Shown one piece after another: positions 8,257 to 16,517 of a DNA stretch of 64,000 bases. Origin of the DNA: Planctomycetota bacterium (GTDB lineage: Bacteria > Planctomycetota > UBA1135 > GCA-002686595). The number at the start of each line of letters is the position of its first letter. The first letter of the stretch is position 1. Both the position numbers and the translations under genes were made by a program. The DNA is taken from NCBI GenBank assembly GCA_016872795.1, contig VGYZ01000001.1, forward strand, positions 1-64,000, read 5' to 3'. The notes under the pieces are model-generated. The model was not told the origin of the DNA. It saw only the letters and a program-made list of their open reading frames with translations, and made no database searches.

Positions 8257-9183
8257 TCAGGCCTCGCGCTTGGGGCGCTTGGTGGAGGTGATGCGCAGGG
8301 CGAGGTGCTGGTCCTTGCGGCCGAGAGTCGCACGCAGGCTCGGCTGATCTTCGACGAGCACCTCGAGCTCGCCGCCGGCCAAGAGTCCGAGCGGGATCAC
8401 GTCGCCCACTTCGAGCGCGAGCAGCTGCGCGAGCGGAACGTCGGCGTCGCCGAGGCGCGCGTGGAGCTCGATCTCGACCTCGGTGAGGTGCGCGGGCAGC
8501 GGCGCGACCTTCTCCGCACGCAAGGCGGGGCGAGCCGTGGGCATCACGCCGGGCAGGAAGACGCGCAGCGTGCTGGCGCCGAGCGGGCCTTCGATGCCGA
8601 GCGTCACGCACAGGCGCTGCGGCTCCGACTTGTCGCCACCCTGTCGCCAGTGGCCGATCGAGTCGAAGGTCTGCACGCTCGAGAGGTTGGTCGTGGCCAG
8701 ATCGAAGTGCTCGGCGAGGCGCGCGAGCATCGGCGCGAGCATGCGCGGGAACATGCCCCGCTCGATGTTCGTGAAGGTGCGCGCGGACCCGTCCGTGGGC
8801 TCGGCGGCACCGAGCGCGACATCGAGCGTTGCCAGTGCGGCCTTGCACTCCCACACCAGCCAACCGGGCTGGCGGTCGACCTCGAAGCGCAGAACCGCGA
8901 AGGGCTCGACCAGACCTTGCGTCACGGTCTCGGCGTGGACTTCGGCAAGTTCGGCGAGCTCCATCGCAGGCGCACCGCGCATGGCGGGCGAGAGCTCGCG
9001 CGCGATCTCGGGCAGGGCCTTGCGCAGGCCTTCGCGCAGCTGGGCGAGTTCCGCCGCAGGCAGCCGGTTCGGACGATCGAACTGGCGCGACTCGACCTGC
9101 GCCGCACGAGGCGTCTGCGCCTCACCGGCCGCGAAGGCCAGCGAGAGCGCGCGCGTTTCCTCGGGAGTCAGGTTGCCGGTCAA
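8257..9183 (-). CDS. fliM: flagellar motor switch protein FliM (TTG start)
   Basis: A 308-residue protein read from TTG at 9183. AAGGA lies 8 bases before it, and the longer track ORF has no homologous sequence upstream. The N-terminus LTPEETRALSLA is a weak version of the LSQxEIDALL CheY-P-binding peptide. A CheC-like middle domain follows (about residues 45-200; SFDSIGHWRQGGD-type segment near 175), then a C-terminal SpoA domain (about 230-300, GDADVPLAQLLALEVGDVIPLGLLAGGELEVLVED). It builds the C ring with FliG and FliN and sets rotation direction. The divergent N-terminal peptide means CheY control is inferred, not seen. Confidence 0.92.
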   Translation of the reverse strand: MTGNLTPEETRALSLAFAAGEAQTPRAAQVESRQFDRPNRLPAAELAQLREGLRKALPEIARELSPAMRGAPAMELAELAEVHAETVTQGLVEPFAVLRFEVDRQPGWLVWECKAALATLDVALGAAEPTDGSARTFTNIERGMFPRMLAPMLARLAEHFDLATTNLSSVQTFDSIGHWRQGGDKSEPQRLCVTLGIEGPLGASTLRVFLPGVMPTARPALRAEKVAPLPAHLTEVEIELHARLGDADVPLAQLLALEVGDVIPLGLLAGGELEVLVEDQPSLRATLGRKDQHLALRITSTKRPKREA

Positions 9184-9229
9184 GTCGTGGTTCCTTCGGT
9201 GTCGGAGGGATGGGTACGACGTCGCAGGA

Positions 9230-9991
9230 CTACTGCAGCAGGACTTCGTTCCACAGCACGCGACGCGTGCGGCCCATCGTGCCGACATGCAGGGTTCCCT
9301 GAAAGCCGGGCTTGAGCGAGCGGACATCGAGCCACAGCGATGTACCGTCGCCGCACGGGACCTCGAGATCCTGCTCATCGCCCTTGAAGCGCACTTCGGT
9401 GCCGCCGTCGAGCGCGACGAGCTTCTGCAGCGCATCGACGCGCAGCGTGTGCTCGGCGTGCAAGCCGCGGAAGCTGGAGCGCGACATCGTCACGCCGAGC
9501 GCGAGTCCCGAAGCATCGTCCGCCGCGGTCGGCGACTCGCCGTCACCCAAGTGCACCGGGAAGACGAGCGGCTCGATCGTATGCCGGACTTCCTCGAGAA
9601 ACACGGGCTTGTTGACCCTGTCGGTCACATCGCTGCGCGACTTGGCCGAGGCAATCGTCACCAGAGCGTCGCGGATCTCGGCCTGGCACACGGCATCTCC
9701 GGCGCGCTGCGTCAGGTAGTCGGGCGAGTACGCGTCGTGCAGCAGATTGAGCTGCAGCACGAGATACGTGCGGCCATCGTTGAGGTTGACCTGCACCTTG
9801 CTCGGCGTGATCGGACCGACGAAGGGCCCTTCCAGCTTCGGTGTCGGCGCCTCCTTGGCGGGCACGGCGAATGTGGCGGCGACGAACGCCAGCGCGAGCG
9901 CGGTCACTGCGCCGCCGATGGCGAGCAGCTTGCCCTTGCCCTTCGGCGCGGCCTTGTCGTCCTTCTTCTCGTCCTTCTTGGCATCGCTCAT
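9230..9991 (-). CDS. fliL: FliL-like flagellar basal body protein with extended C-terminus
   Basis: A 253-residue protein read from ATG at 9991. It has a lysine-rich cytoplasmic leader (MSDAKKDEKKDDKAAPKGKGK), one membrane helix (about residues 22-43, LLAIGGAVTALALAFVAATFAV) and a periplasmic FliL-type domain. The domain is visible in VQVNLNDGRTYLVLQLNLLHDAY and EIRDALVTIASAKSRSDVTDRVNK. FliL surrounds the stator and supports torque. The family is usually 150-190 residues; the last 90 residues here, ending in GTLHVGTMGRTRRVLWNEVLLQ, are extra and of unknown role. Its place between motB-type genes and fliM supports the call. Confidence 0.8.
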   Translation of the reverse strand: MSDAKKDEKKDDKAAPKGKGKLLAIGGAVTALALAFVAATFAVPAKEAPTPKLEGPFVGPITPSKVQVNLNDGRTYLVLQLNLLHDAYSPDYLTQRAGDAVCQAEIRDALVTIASAKSRSDVTDRVNKPVFLEEVRHTIEPLVFPVHLGDGESPTAADDASGLALGVTMSRSSFRGLHAEHTLRVDALQKLVALDGGTEVRFKGDEQDLEVPCGDGTSLWLDVRSLKPGFQGTLHVGTMGRTRRVLWNEVLLQ

Positions 9992-10002
9992 GGTCGGTGG
10001 TC

Positions 10003-10689
10003 CTATCGCTTCGCTGGAGCGGGGGTCATCAGGCGTGCATCGACGCAGCGCGTTCCCGCGCCGGCCGACTCGACCTCGACGAACCACGCTCGAGCCTCCA
10101 GTCTGTCGGCAGAAAATTCGTGTTCCTTGAGCAGGTAGGCGGCCACCCGCCGGGCGCGCGCAAGGGCGAGAGCGTGGTCGACCGCCGCGTCGGGGGCATC
10201 CAGGGCGTGCCCCTCGAGCACCAAGAGCTGCCCCTTGCCGGGGCGCAAGGTGTCCGCGAGCCGGTCCAGATAGCGGCGCGAGGCCTCCGAGAGCTCCGTG
10301 GAGCTCGCCTCGAAGGCAGCAACCCCGGGCTGGAAGAGCTCGTCGTGGGGTCGCAAGGCGTTCGCCGCGGCCGCGCGCACGAGCTCGAGATTGCTCGCGT
10401 TCATCAGCGACTCGCGCCGCTCTGGATCGGCTTCGGGCGGCAGATTGAAACGCACACGGAACTCGTTGAAGACGGCGATCTTCTCCTCTTCGCTCATCAT
10501 TCCCGGCAGGCCGTGGGACTTGAGCGCCACCACGAACGAGCCAAGCCCCCGCGCGATCAGGCCGTAGTCGCGCTGATGCGCCATCGACACCATGAGAATG
10601 AAGAAGGTCAGTGCATTGGTCATCATGTCGCCGAACGACACGAGCCACAGCGGCACGACCGCTTTCGGATCTTCCTTGAACTCGGCCAC
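10003..10689 (-). CDS. second MotB-type stator/OmpA-domain protein
   Basis: A 228-residue protein read from GTG at 10689, two bases after the stop of the first motB (TAGGCGTG, with AAGG further upstream). The N-terminal helix VPLWLVSFGDMMTNALTFFILMVSMA keeps the proton-channel Asp in the MotB setting (FGDMMT, compare ADFMT). The C-terminus has an OmpA/peptidoglycan-binding-type domain (LLVLEGHALDAPDAAVDHALALARARRVAAYL, about residues 140-200). Together with the next gene upstream it gives two MotB-like subunits for one MotA. Whether they form a hetero-dimer or alternative stators is open. Confidence 0.82.
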   Translation of the reverse strand: MAEFKEDPKAVVPLWLVSFGDMMTNALTFFILMVSMAHQRDYGLIARGLGSFVVALKSHGLPGMMSEEEKIAVFNEFRVRFNLPPEADPERRESLMNASNLELVRAAAANALRPHDELFQPGVAAFEASSTELSEASRRYLDRLADTLRPGKGQLLVLEGHALDAPDAAVDHALALARARRVAAYLLKEHEFSADRLEARAWFVEVESAGAGTRCVDARLMTPAPAKR

Positions 10690-10691
10690 GC

Positions 10692-11459
10692 CTAGCGCCC
10701 TTCCTCGAGCCGCTGCTCGCGCGCGCGCTCGAGCGCGCGCGCACGGGCCTTCGAGAGCGAGAGCACGCGCACTTCGATGCACTCGCCGCGCTGGCTGTCG
10801 CGCGAGCCGAGCCCGTTGATTTGCAGCAGGTCGCGCGAGAGGTCGTTGCCGTCGAGCAGGATGCGGGCGGCGGCCGCCGCGCGTGCCGAAGAGAGCGCCT
10901 CTGCATCCGGCAGGCTGGCCGTGGGCACGAAGCTCGCATTCGCGTGGCCCTCGATCACGAGCAGGTGCGAGTAGTGCTGCAGGAGATCGCCGAGCTGCGC
11001 GAGAGCAAGCGCGAGCGGCGCGGGGACGCGCGCCGAGCCCGGTTCGAAAGCGCAGTCGTCATCAAAGCGCAGCAACAGGCCGTCGGTCGCGGCGGCGAAG
11101 TCGATCTCGATCTCGTCAGCACCGAGTTTCTGGCCCATTTCCTCGAGATTCTCGGGCAGCTCCTCGGCGGGGCGCGAGTGGGGCACATCTCCGCCGCGCA
11201 GCGGATGCGTGGCGTACATGCGATCGCGCGGAGGCTCGCTCACCGAGCTCGACGGGCCGCCGTCCATCACTCCCCCCGAACGTTGCCCGAAGGCGCCGAC
11301 GATGATCGCCGCCTCGTTTTCCTCGATGGTCGAGAAGCTCATGAGCATCACGAAGAATGTCACGAGCAGCGAGATCATGTCGCTGAACGTGACGATCCAA
11401 TCCGGTGCGGACTGCGGCGGATCTTCGGGGACGTCGTGCTTGCCCACGGCTTGGCGCAC
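10692..11459 (-). CDS. motB: flagellar stator protein MotB
   Basis: A 255-residue protein. Residues about 18-45 (APDWIVTFSDMISLLVTFFVMLMSF) form the single membrane helix with the essential Asp (FSDM). The periplasmic part has an OmpA-like peptidoglycan-binding domain (LLVIEGHANASF to ALSSARAAAAARILL and INGLGSRD). MotB anchors the stator to the wall and carries the ion-conducting Asp. The track start at 11459 is GTG with a GGGGAG motif too close; a second GTG at 11447 (VGKHDVPED) has the same motif at better spacing. The true N-terminus may therefore be four residues shorter. It follows motA by 6 bp. Confidence 0.9.
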   Translation of the reverse strand: MRQAVGKHDVPEDPPQSAPDWIVTFSDMISLLVTFFVMLMSFSTIEENEAAIIVGAFGQRSGGVMDGGPSSSVSEPPRDRMYATHPLRGGDVPHSRPAEELPENLEEMGQKLGADEIEIDFAAATDGLLLRFDDDCAFEPGSARVPAPLALALAQLGDLLQHYSHLLVIEGHANASFVPTASLPDAEALSSARAAAAARILLDGNDLSRDLLQINGLGSRDSQRGECIEVRVLSLSKARARALERAREQRLEEGR

Positions 11460-11465
11460 TCCCCG

Positions 11466-12230
11466 CTAGGCGCCGACCTGCTCACGCGCACCCGGCGGGA
11501 GGAAGCCCTTGAGCTTCTCCTTGATGAGCTGCGGCTTCTCGCCCGACTGGATCGCGACGATGCCCTCGATCATGAGCGAGCGCAGGAGCGCTTCCTCCTT
11601 CGCGCGCAAGTCGAGCTTGGCCGCGAGCGGCAGGCAGATCACATTGGCGATCACGGCGCCGTAGAATGTCGTGAGCAGCGCGACGGCCATGCCCGCTCCG
11701 ATCGAACTCGGATCGGACATGTTGGCGAGCATTTGCACGAGGCCTACGAGCGTTCCGATCATTCCGAACGCAGGCGCAAAGGTGGCGATGGTCTCCATCA
11801 TCTTCTTGCCCTGCGCGTGGCGCTGCTGCTGGAAGCTGTGCTCGAGATCCATGATGTCGCGCACCGTTTCCGCAGCGAATCCGTCGATCACGAGCTGAAT
11901 GCCCTTGGCGAAGAACTTGTCGTCGACTTCCTGCAGCTTCGCCTCGAGCGCGAGCAGGCCTTGCTTTCGCGCGAGGTTGGCGTAGTTGATGATGCGGTCG
12001 ATCTCCTCCTGCGGCGTCGGCAACTTGAAGAACAGTGCGCGCAGGCCGACCTTGGCGAGGCTCTTGAGGTCCGTGGGACGGTAGCTCATCACCGTGACGC
12101 AGGCCGCGCCTCCACAGACCATCACCACCGAGGGAAAGTCGTAGAAGAGCTTGAGTGGGGCGCCGAGCAGGATGGCCCAGATCAGGAGTCCGATCGCTCC
12201 CACCAGGCCGAAGAGGGTCATGAGGTCCAT
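11466..12230 (-). CDS. motA: flagellar stator protein MotA
   Basis: A 254-residue protein with four membrane helices: two at the N-terminus (LFGLVGAIGLLIWAILL; FPSVVMVCGGAACVTVMSY) and two after the cytoplasmic loop (FAPAFGMIGTLVGLVQML; GMAVALLTTFYGAVIANVICLPLA). The cytoplasmic loop LFFKLPTPQEEIDRIINYANLARKQGLLALE is typical of the PomA/MotA family. This is the ion-channel partner of MotB that pushes on FliG. It heads the motA-motB-motB2-fliL-fliM-fliN run, 133 bp after the MotE-like gene, a gap that may hold a promoter but shows no clear one. Confidence 0.95.
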   Translation of the reverse strand: MDLMTLFGLVGAIGLLIWAILLGAPLKLFYDFPSVVMVCGGAACVTVMSYRPTDLKSLAKVGLRALFFKLPTPQEEIDRIINYANLARKQGLLALEAKLQEVDDKFFAKGIQLVIDGFAAETVRDIMDLEHSFQQQRHAQGKKMMETIATFAPAFGMIGTLVGLVQMLANMSDPSSIGAGMAVALLTTFYGAVIANVICLPLAAKLDLRAKEEALLRSLMIEGIVAIQSGEKPQLIKEKLKGFLPPGAREQVGA

Positions 12231-12363
12231 GGGGTCTCGTTCAGGTGGCGTCTCGCCACGGATCTATCGACCCTGCCCCAGAAATGCTTGACGGCCGCCC
12301 CAACCGGTGCGGAGCGCGTTCCGCGGGCAAAGACGGCCGTCCCGAGGGTGGGAAGCGGTCGCG

Positions 12364-13083
12364 CTACTTGTCGCCCGCGGGCTCGAGCATGCGATACGCG
12401 TCGGCGTACTCGCGCCACTTGGTCGCACCGACATTCTCGAGCAGCTCCTTCGCGCGAGCCGGCTTGAGCGAGTGCAAGATGCGCGCGGCGTCACCCGGCG
12501 CATACTCGGCGAGGCGCGTGCCGAGCTCGGCAGCGTCGCCATCGGCGAACAGCTTGCCGAGGCGCACCCAGCCCTGCTGCTCGCGCTCCAAGCGCGCGCG
12601 GTCCGACTCGGTCACGCTCGACTCGCGATCCGCCAGCGTCTTCTCGCGCTCCTCGAGGGCACGCTGCAAGCGCTGCAGTTCCGCGTAGTGTTCGTCGAGC
12701 TGCTCCGCGCGCGCGCTCGCCGACTTCTCGCGGTCGGCGACCGCCGCGAGGCGCGCGTCGAGGTCGGCGACCTTGCGCTTGAGCTCCGTCGCGAGCGCCT
12801 CGAGTTCGCCGGCTGAATACGGCGACTGGATCTGGAACGCGTCCATCAGTCCCGCGCTCGCAGCGCGTCGCTCCGTGCGTGTCCCACTCTGCGCTTCGCT
12901 GGCGACGAGCGGCGCCGTGCTGTTGGCCTTCTCGATGTTCTCGGCAGGCGAGGGGAACAGCGCTCCGATGACGGGAATCGTGTGCGCCGGCGCGCCCATC
13001 ATCAGCGCGAACAGCACATAGGCGGCGGCGAAACCGCCGACACCACCGGTCGAATACAAGGCGATTTTGGCGTTCTTGTTCAT
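12364..13083 (-). CDS. MotE-like / MgtE-N-domain flagellar coiled-coil membrane protein
   Basis: A 239-residue protein read from ATG at 13083, coupled to fliJ by TGATG. It has one N-terminal membrane helix (about residues 6-30, IALYSTGGVGGFAAAYVLFALMM). A coiled coil follows (about 95-185, ELKRKVADLDARLAAVADREKSASARAEQLDEHYAELQRL). A C-terminal motif resembles the MgtE N-domain/FliG-like superhelix (YAPGDAARILHSLKPARAKELLENVGATKW). This anchor-coil-superhelix plan matches proteins called MotE or FlaA-like that follow fliJ in many genomes and act as periplasmic helpers of the stator. The call rests on architecture and position. Confidence 0.65.
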   Translation of the reverse strand: MNKNAKIALYSTGGVGGFAAAYVLFALMMGAPAHTIPVIGALFPSPAENIEKANSTAPLVASEAQSGTRTERRAASAGLMDAFQIQSPYSAGELEALATELKRKVADLDARLAAVADREKSASARAEQLDEHYAELQRLQRALEEREKTLADRESSVTESDRARLEREQQGWVRLGKLFADGDAAELGTRLAEYAPGDAARILHSLKPARAKELLENVGATKWREYADAYRMLEPAGDK

Positions 13084-13556
13084 CACTCGTCTCTCTCGAC
13101 ATCGTGGGGACTTCTGGCGAGGGCCGCCTTGCGGTCGACCTGCTCGGCCAGCTGCTTGTCTTCGTTGGCGCGCTCTTTCTCGCGGAACATGTCGCGGGCG
13201 CGCCCTTCGAGCCGCTCCAGGGCGCGCACTTCGATGCGCGCTGCTTGCCATGCGGCTCGGCGCTCATCGACGGCGCTCGCGGCCTGCGCGAATTCCGAAC
13301 GACGGATCTCGACGCGTGTCAGCAGCGTCGGCAGCGTGCGTTGCGCGACGATGATCTCGCCCGCGCGCAACGCACCCTCGGACTGCAGCCGCGCGATGCC
13401 ATCCTCGGCGGAGCGCAGCTCTTCGCGCGACGCTTCGAGACGCGCACCGCACTCGTGCAGGCGCGCTTCGGCCGCGAACAACTCGCTGCGCGCGAGCTCT
13501 TCGCCGAGTTCGCGCAAGCGTTGCACGCGCGCGAGCGGGAAGCGGAAGCGGCGCAT
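13083..13556 (-). CDS. fliJ: flagellar export chaperone/ATPase stalk FliJ
   Basis: A 157-residue, almost wholly alpha-helical coiled-coil protein. It opens with FRFPLARVQRLRELGEELA, the typical FliJ N-terminus (xFxLxxVLxxR), and its length is typical. FliJ inserts into the FliI hexamer like the gamma subunit of F1 and links it to FlhA. It sits 3 bp after fliI and overlaps the following gene by TGATG. Confidence 0.88.
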   Translation of the reverse strand: MRRFRFPLARVQRLRELGEELARSELFAAEARLHECGARLEASREELRSAEDGIARLQSEGALRAGEIIVAQRTLPTLLTRVEIRRSEFAQAASAVDERRAAWQAARIEVRALERLEGRARDMFREKERANEDKQLAEQVDRKAALARSPHDVERDE

Positions 13557-13559
13557 GGG

Positions 13560-14972
13560 CTACTCCTTCCCTCGCTGCGGAGCGCCGCGCGCGCCGCCGG
13601 GCTTGAGCGGGCGAGTCTGGCTCTCACTCGCCTGTCGCTCCTGCGCGATGGCTGCCTGCGCGAGTTGACCGACGAGCTCGCGCGTCTCCGCGAGCCGTGT
13701 CGTCTCGTGGGTACCTTGGCGCAGCAGCAGCTCCACCGCGGGTCGCAGCGCGATCGCCGCATCGAGACGCGCGTTGGTGCCAGACTTGTAGGCGCCGATC
13801 TCGACCAAGTCGCGGCCTTCCTTCCATGCAGCGAGCAGCCCGCGCACCACGCTCGCGTCGGCGCGCTGGGCCTCGTTCGAGAGCGACGGCAAGAGGCGCG
13901 AGAGGCTCGCGAGCACGTCGATGGCGGGGTAGTGGCCGCGCTGGGCGAGATCGCGCGACAGCACGAGGTGACCGTCGAGCAGACCGCGCAGCGTGTCCGC
14001 CACGGGGTCGTTCGCGTCATCGGCATCGAGCAGGATGGTGAGCAAGCCCGTGATCGAGCCATTTTGCGTGCGACCCATGCGCTCGACGAGCTTGGGCACG
14101 GTGGCGAAGAAGCTTGGCGGGAAGCCGCGCACGGTCGGCGGCTCGCCGGCTGCCAGACCGATCTCGCGCGAAGCGGCGGCAAAGCGCGTGATCGAGTCCA
14201 TCACCAGCAGCACATCGAGGCCTTGGTCGCGGAACCACTCGGCGACGGTGACGGCGACGAACGGCGCCATGAAGCGCTCGATGGGCGGTCGGTCGGAGGT
14301 TGCGACGACCATCACGGACTTGGGCGTGTTCTCGGGTCCGAGCACCTCGTCGACGAAGGCGCGCACTTCGCGGCCGCGTTCGCCGACCAGACACACGACG
14401 ATCACCTGCGCATCGGTGCCGCGCGTGATCTGGCCCAGCAAGGTCGACTTGCCGACGCCGGAGCCCGCGAAGATGCCCAGCCGCTGGCCGCGACCGAGCG
14501 TGGCGAAGGCGTCGATCGCGCGCACGCCGGTCTGCAGCGGCTCGACGATGGGCTTGCGCGAGAGCGGATCGGGCGAGTCCGTACGCACGCCGCGCAGCTC
14601 GAGCTCGGGGATGCGCGGACCGTTGTCCAGCGGCGTGCCGAAGCCGTCGACCATGCGGCCGAGGAGCTCGCGGCCGACCGGCACGCAGAACGGGCGCTTG
14701 AGCGCGATCACGGGCTGGTTCGGGGCGATGCCGAGGATGTCGCCGTGCGGCATGAGCAGCGTGCTCGCGCCCCGGAATCCGACGACTTCCGCGTCGACCA
14801 AGGCATTGGGACTCCCGACCGGGCCGCGGCGAATGCGGCACAGCTCGCCGACGGCCGCGGGGACACCGGTGGCCTCGACCATCACGCCGGAGACATTCTC
14901 GATCCGGCCGCGGAAGTGAGGCGCTGCCGCTTCGACGATCGCGCGCTTGCAGCGCTCGAGGTCGAGCTTCAC
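13560..14972 (-). CDS. fliI: flagellum-specific ATP synthase/export ATPase FliI
   Basis: A 470-residue protein read from GTG at 14972, whose GTG overlaps the fliH stop as GTGA; the 628-residue track ORF runs antiparallel through fliH in another frame. It has a beta-barrel N-domain, a Walker A motif GIFAGSGVGKSTLLGQ near residue 170, and the ATPase core VCLVGERGREVRAFVDE and LLVMDSITRFAAASREIGLAAGEPP typical of F1-beta/FliI. The tail is longer than usual, ending in a proline- and glycine-rich stretch (TRPLKPGGARGAPQRGKE). It powers unfolding and release of export substrates with FliH and FliJ. Confidence 0.97.
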   Translation of the reverse strand: MKLDLERCKRAIVEAAAPHFRGRIENVSGVMVEATGVPAAVGELCRIRRGPVGSPNALVDAEVVGFRGASTLLMPHGDILGIAPNQPVIALKRPFCVPVGRELLGRMVDGFGTPLDNGPRIPELELRGVRTDSPDPLSRKPIVEPLQTGVRAIDAFATLGRGQRLGIFAGSGVGKSTLLGQITRGTDAQVIVVCLVGERGREVRAFVDEVLGPENTPKSVMVVATSDRPPIERFMAPFVAVTVAEWFRDQGLDVLLVMDSITRFAAASREIGLAAGEPPTVRGFPPSFFATVPKLVERMGRTQNGSITGLLTILLDADDANDPVADTLRGLLDGHLVLSRDLAQRGHYPAIDVLASLSRLLPSLSNEAQRADASVVRGLLAAWKEGRDLVEIGAYKSGTNARLDAAIALRPAVELLLRQGTHETTRLAETRELVGQLAQAAIAQERQASESQTRPLKPGGARGAPQRGKE

Positions 14973-15502
14973 GAGAGTTCCCCGAGCAGACGCTCGTGGA
15001 TCGAGCGCAGCGCCTCGGCGTTCTCGCGCACGAGCAGGCCGTGCGGAGTCTCGACATGCACATCGCCGCGCGCCACGGCCTCGTCGGGCTCGAGCTCGGT
15101 GCCGGAGCGGAAGCGCACACTCTCGAGCTGCGCGATGTCGGCCGGATTGAGGTGCACCGTGCACGGGCCACGACCGGCGCCCGAGGCGGCGAGCGCTTCG
15201 CGCACCATCGACTCCATGTTGTGCGTGCCCGCCACTAGTTCCTTGCGCACCAGCATGCGTGCGATTTCCACGGCGAGCGCCACGGCGTTGCGCGCGAGCG
15301 CGGCCTCGGCTTCTTCGCGAGCAGCGTCGAGACGCGCGGCGGCGAGCTCGAGTGCGCGACCAGCGCGAGCGCTCGCCGCGCGTTCGCCCTCGGCGTGCGC
15401 CTGGGCGACGCGCTTCTCCCAGAACGAACCGGTTCCGCCGCGGCACAGCGTGACGGAGCGAGGCGCGTTGGGGAGCGCGAGTCTCAGCGGTTCACGAGAC
15501 AA
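14969..15502 (-). CDS. fliH: flagellar assembly protein FliH
   Basis: A 177-residue protein. A helical coiled-coil N-half (KRVAQAHAEGERAASARAGRALELAAARLDAAREEAEAAL) precedes a C-terminal domain resembling the V-type ATPase E subunit (VALAVEIARMLVRKEL to CTVHLNPADIAQL and GDVHVETPHGLLV). FliH dimers bind and restrain FliI and anchor it to FliN and FlhA. Its start lies inside the end of fliG (11-bp overlap) and its stop overlaps the fliI GTG, so the three are tightly coupled. Confidence 0.9.
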   Translation of the reverse strand: MSREPLRLALPNAPRSVTLCRGGTGSFWEKRVAQAHAEGERAASARAGRALELAAARLDAAREEAEAALARNAVALAVEIARMLVRKELVAGTHNMESMVREALAASGAGRGPCTVHLNPADIAQLESVRFRSGTELEPDEAVARGDVHVETPHGLLVRENAEALRSIHERLLGELS

Positions 15503-16514
15503 GGTCTTCTCCTCCCCGCGCGGGGCGGAACTCGCCGGACTCCATCAGGGTGCGGACGGCCTTCATGATCTCCGCGCGCGAAGCCTGGATGTCGCGCACG
15601 CTCATCGCACCCGCGATCTCGCGCTCGTCCTTGACCATGTCGCGAACGCGCGCGCTCAGGTTGGCCATGATGTTCTGCTCGACGGCGGCGGACGAGCCCT
15701 TGAGCGAGATCGCCAGCGTGCGCGTGTCGACGGAGCCGAGCACCTTCTGCATCGCGCGGCTGTCCAGGTCCGCGAGGTTCTCCCACGTGAACATGAACTC
15801 GCGGATGTTGGTCGCCATCTTGGCGTCGTCGCGGTGGATGCCGTCTAGGACGGTCTTCTCGACCTCGGGCTGGCTGTAGTTCAGCACCTCGGCGATCGTG
15901 CGCAAACGCGCGCCCGTATCCGGCGCGACGGGGCCGCTTCCGGCTTCGCGCACGCGGGCCTGCAGGTCCTGCGCGATCGCGACGAGCGTCTCGAAGCTCG
16001 GCGGGACCAGCGTCGCCATGCGGCGGATCATCGCCAGCGCGCGCTCGCCGTCCATCAGGCCGAGCAGCTCGGCGGAGAGCGACGGGTCGAGGTGCGCGAG
16101 CACCAGCGCGGCGACCGCGTCGGACTCGTGCGAGAGCGCGCGCAGGATCAGGTCCGCGGGCTCCTTCTCGATCGCGAGGAACGGGCGCTCGTGCAGCAGG
16201 CGCTGCTGGATCTTCTTGAACAGCTCGCCGGCCTGTGACTTGCCGAGCGTCTGTTCGAGCATCGTGCGCAGCTCGTCTTCGCTGCGCAGGCGCGTGGCGC
16301 GCGGCTTGCGCAGGCTCTTCACGAACTCGCGGTCGAGCGCGCGCACGGCCTCGACGGCGACCATGTCCGCTTCGAGTCGCGCCATCGCCTCGACCACCTC
16401 GACGATCACCTTCTCGTCGATGTTCTTGATGACGTTCGCCGCAGCCTCCTTGTCGAGGCTCATCAGGAACGCGGCCGCCTTCTGGGCGCCGCTCATTTCC
16501 TTGCTGGAACCCAC
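15492..16514 (-). CDS. fliG: flagellar motor switch protein FliG
   Basis: A 340-residue protein of normal length. The N-domain (GAQKAAAFLMSLDKEAAANVIKNID) binds FliF, the middle domain holds the HLDPSLSAELLGLM segment where other FliGs have EHPQ, and the C-domain carries the charged torque helix. The MFTWENLADLDSRAMQKVLGSVD stretch near residue 245 matches the strongly conserved FliG C-domain (MFxFEDIxxLDDRxxQ). FliG couples stator and rotor. It follows fliF by 3 bp. Confidence 0.96.
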   Translation of the reverse strand: MGSSKEMSGAQKAAAFLMSLDKEAAANVIKNIDEKVIVEVVEAMARLEADMVAVEAVRALDREFVKSLRKPRATRLRSEDELRTMLEQTLGKSQAGELFKKIQQRLLHERPFLAIEKEPADLILRALSHESDAVAALVLAHLDPSLSAELLGLMDGERALAMIRRMATLVPPSFETLVAIAQDLQARVREAGSGPVAPDTGARLRTIAEVLNYSQPEVEKTVLDGIHRDDAKMATNIREFMFTWENLADLDSRAMQKVLGSVDTRTLAISLKGSSAAVEQNIMANLSARVRDMVKDEREIAGAMSVRDIQASRAEIMKAVRTLMESGEFRPARGGEDLVS

Positions 16515-16517
16515 GGG

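Noticed and set aside
12231-12363. Repeated GACGGCCG in the motA upstream gap as possible regulatory repeat
   Set aside because: Short GC-rich repeats of this size are expected by chance at this base composition.
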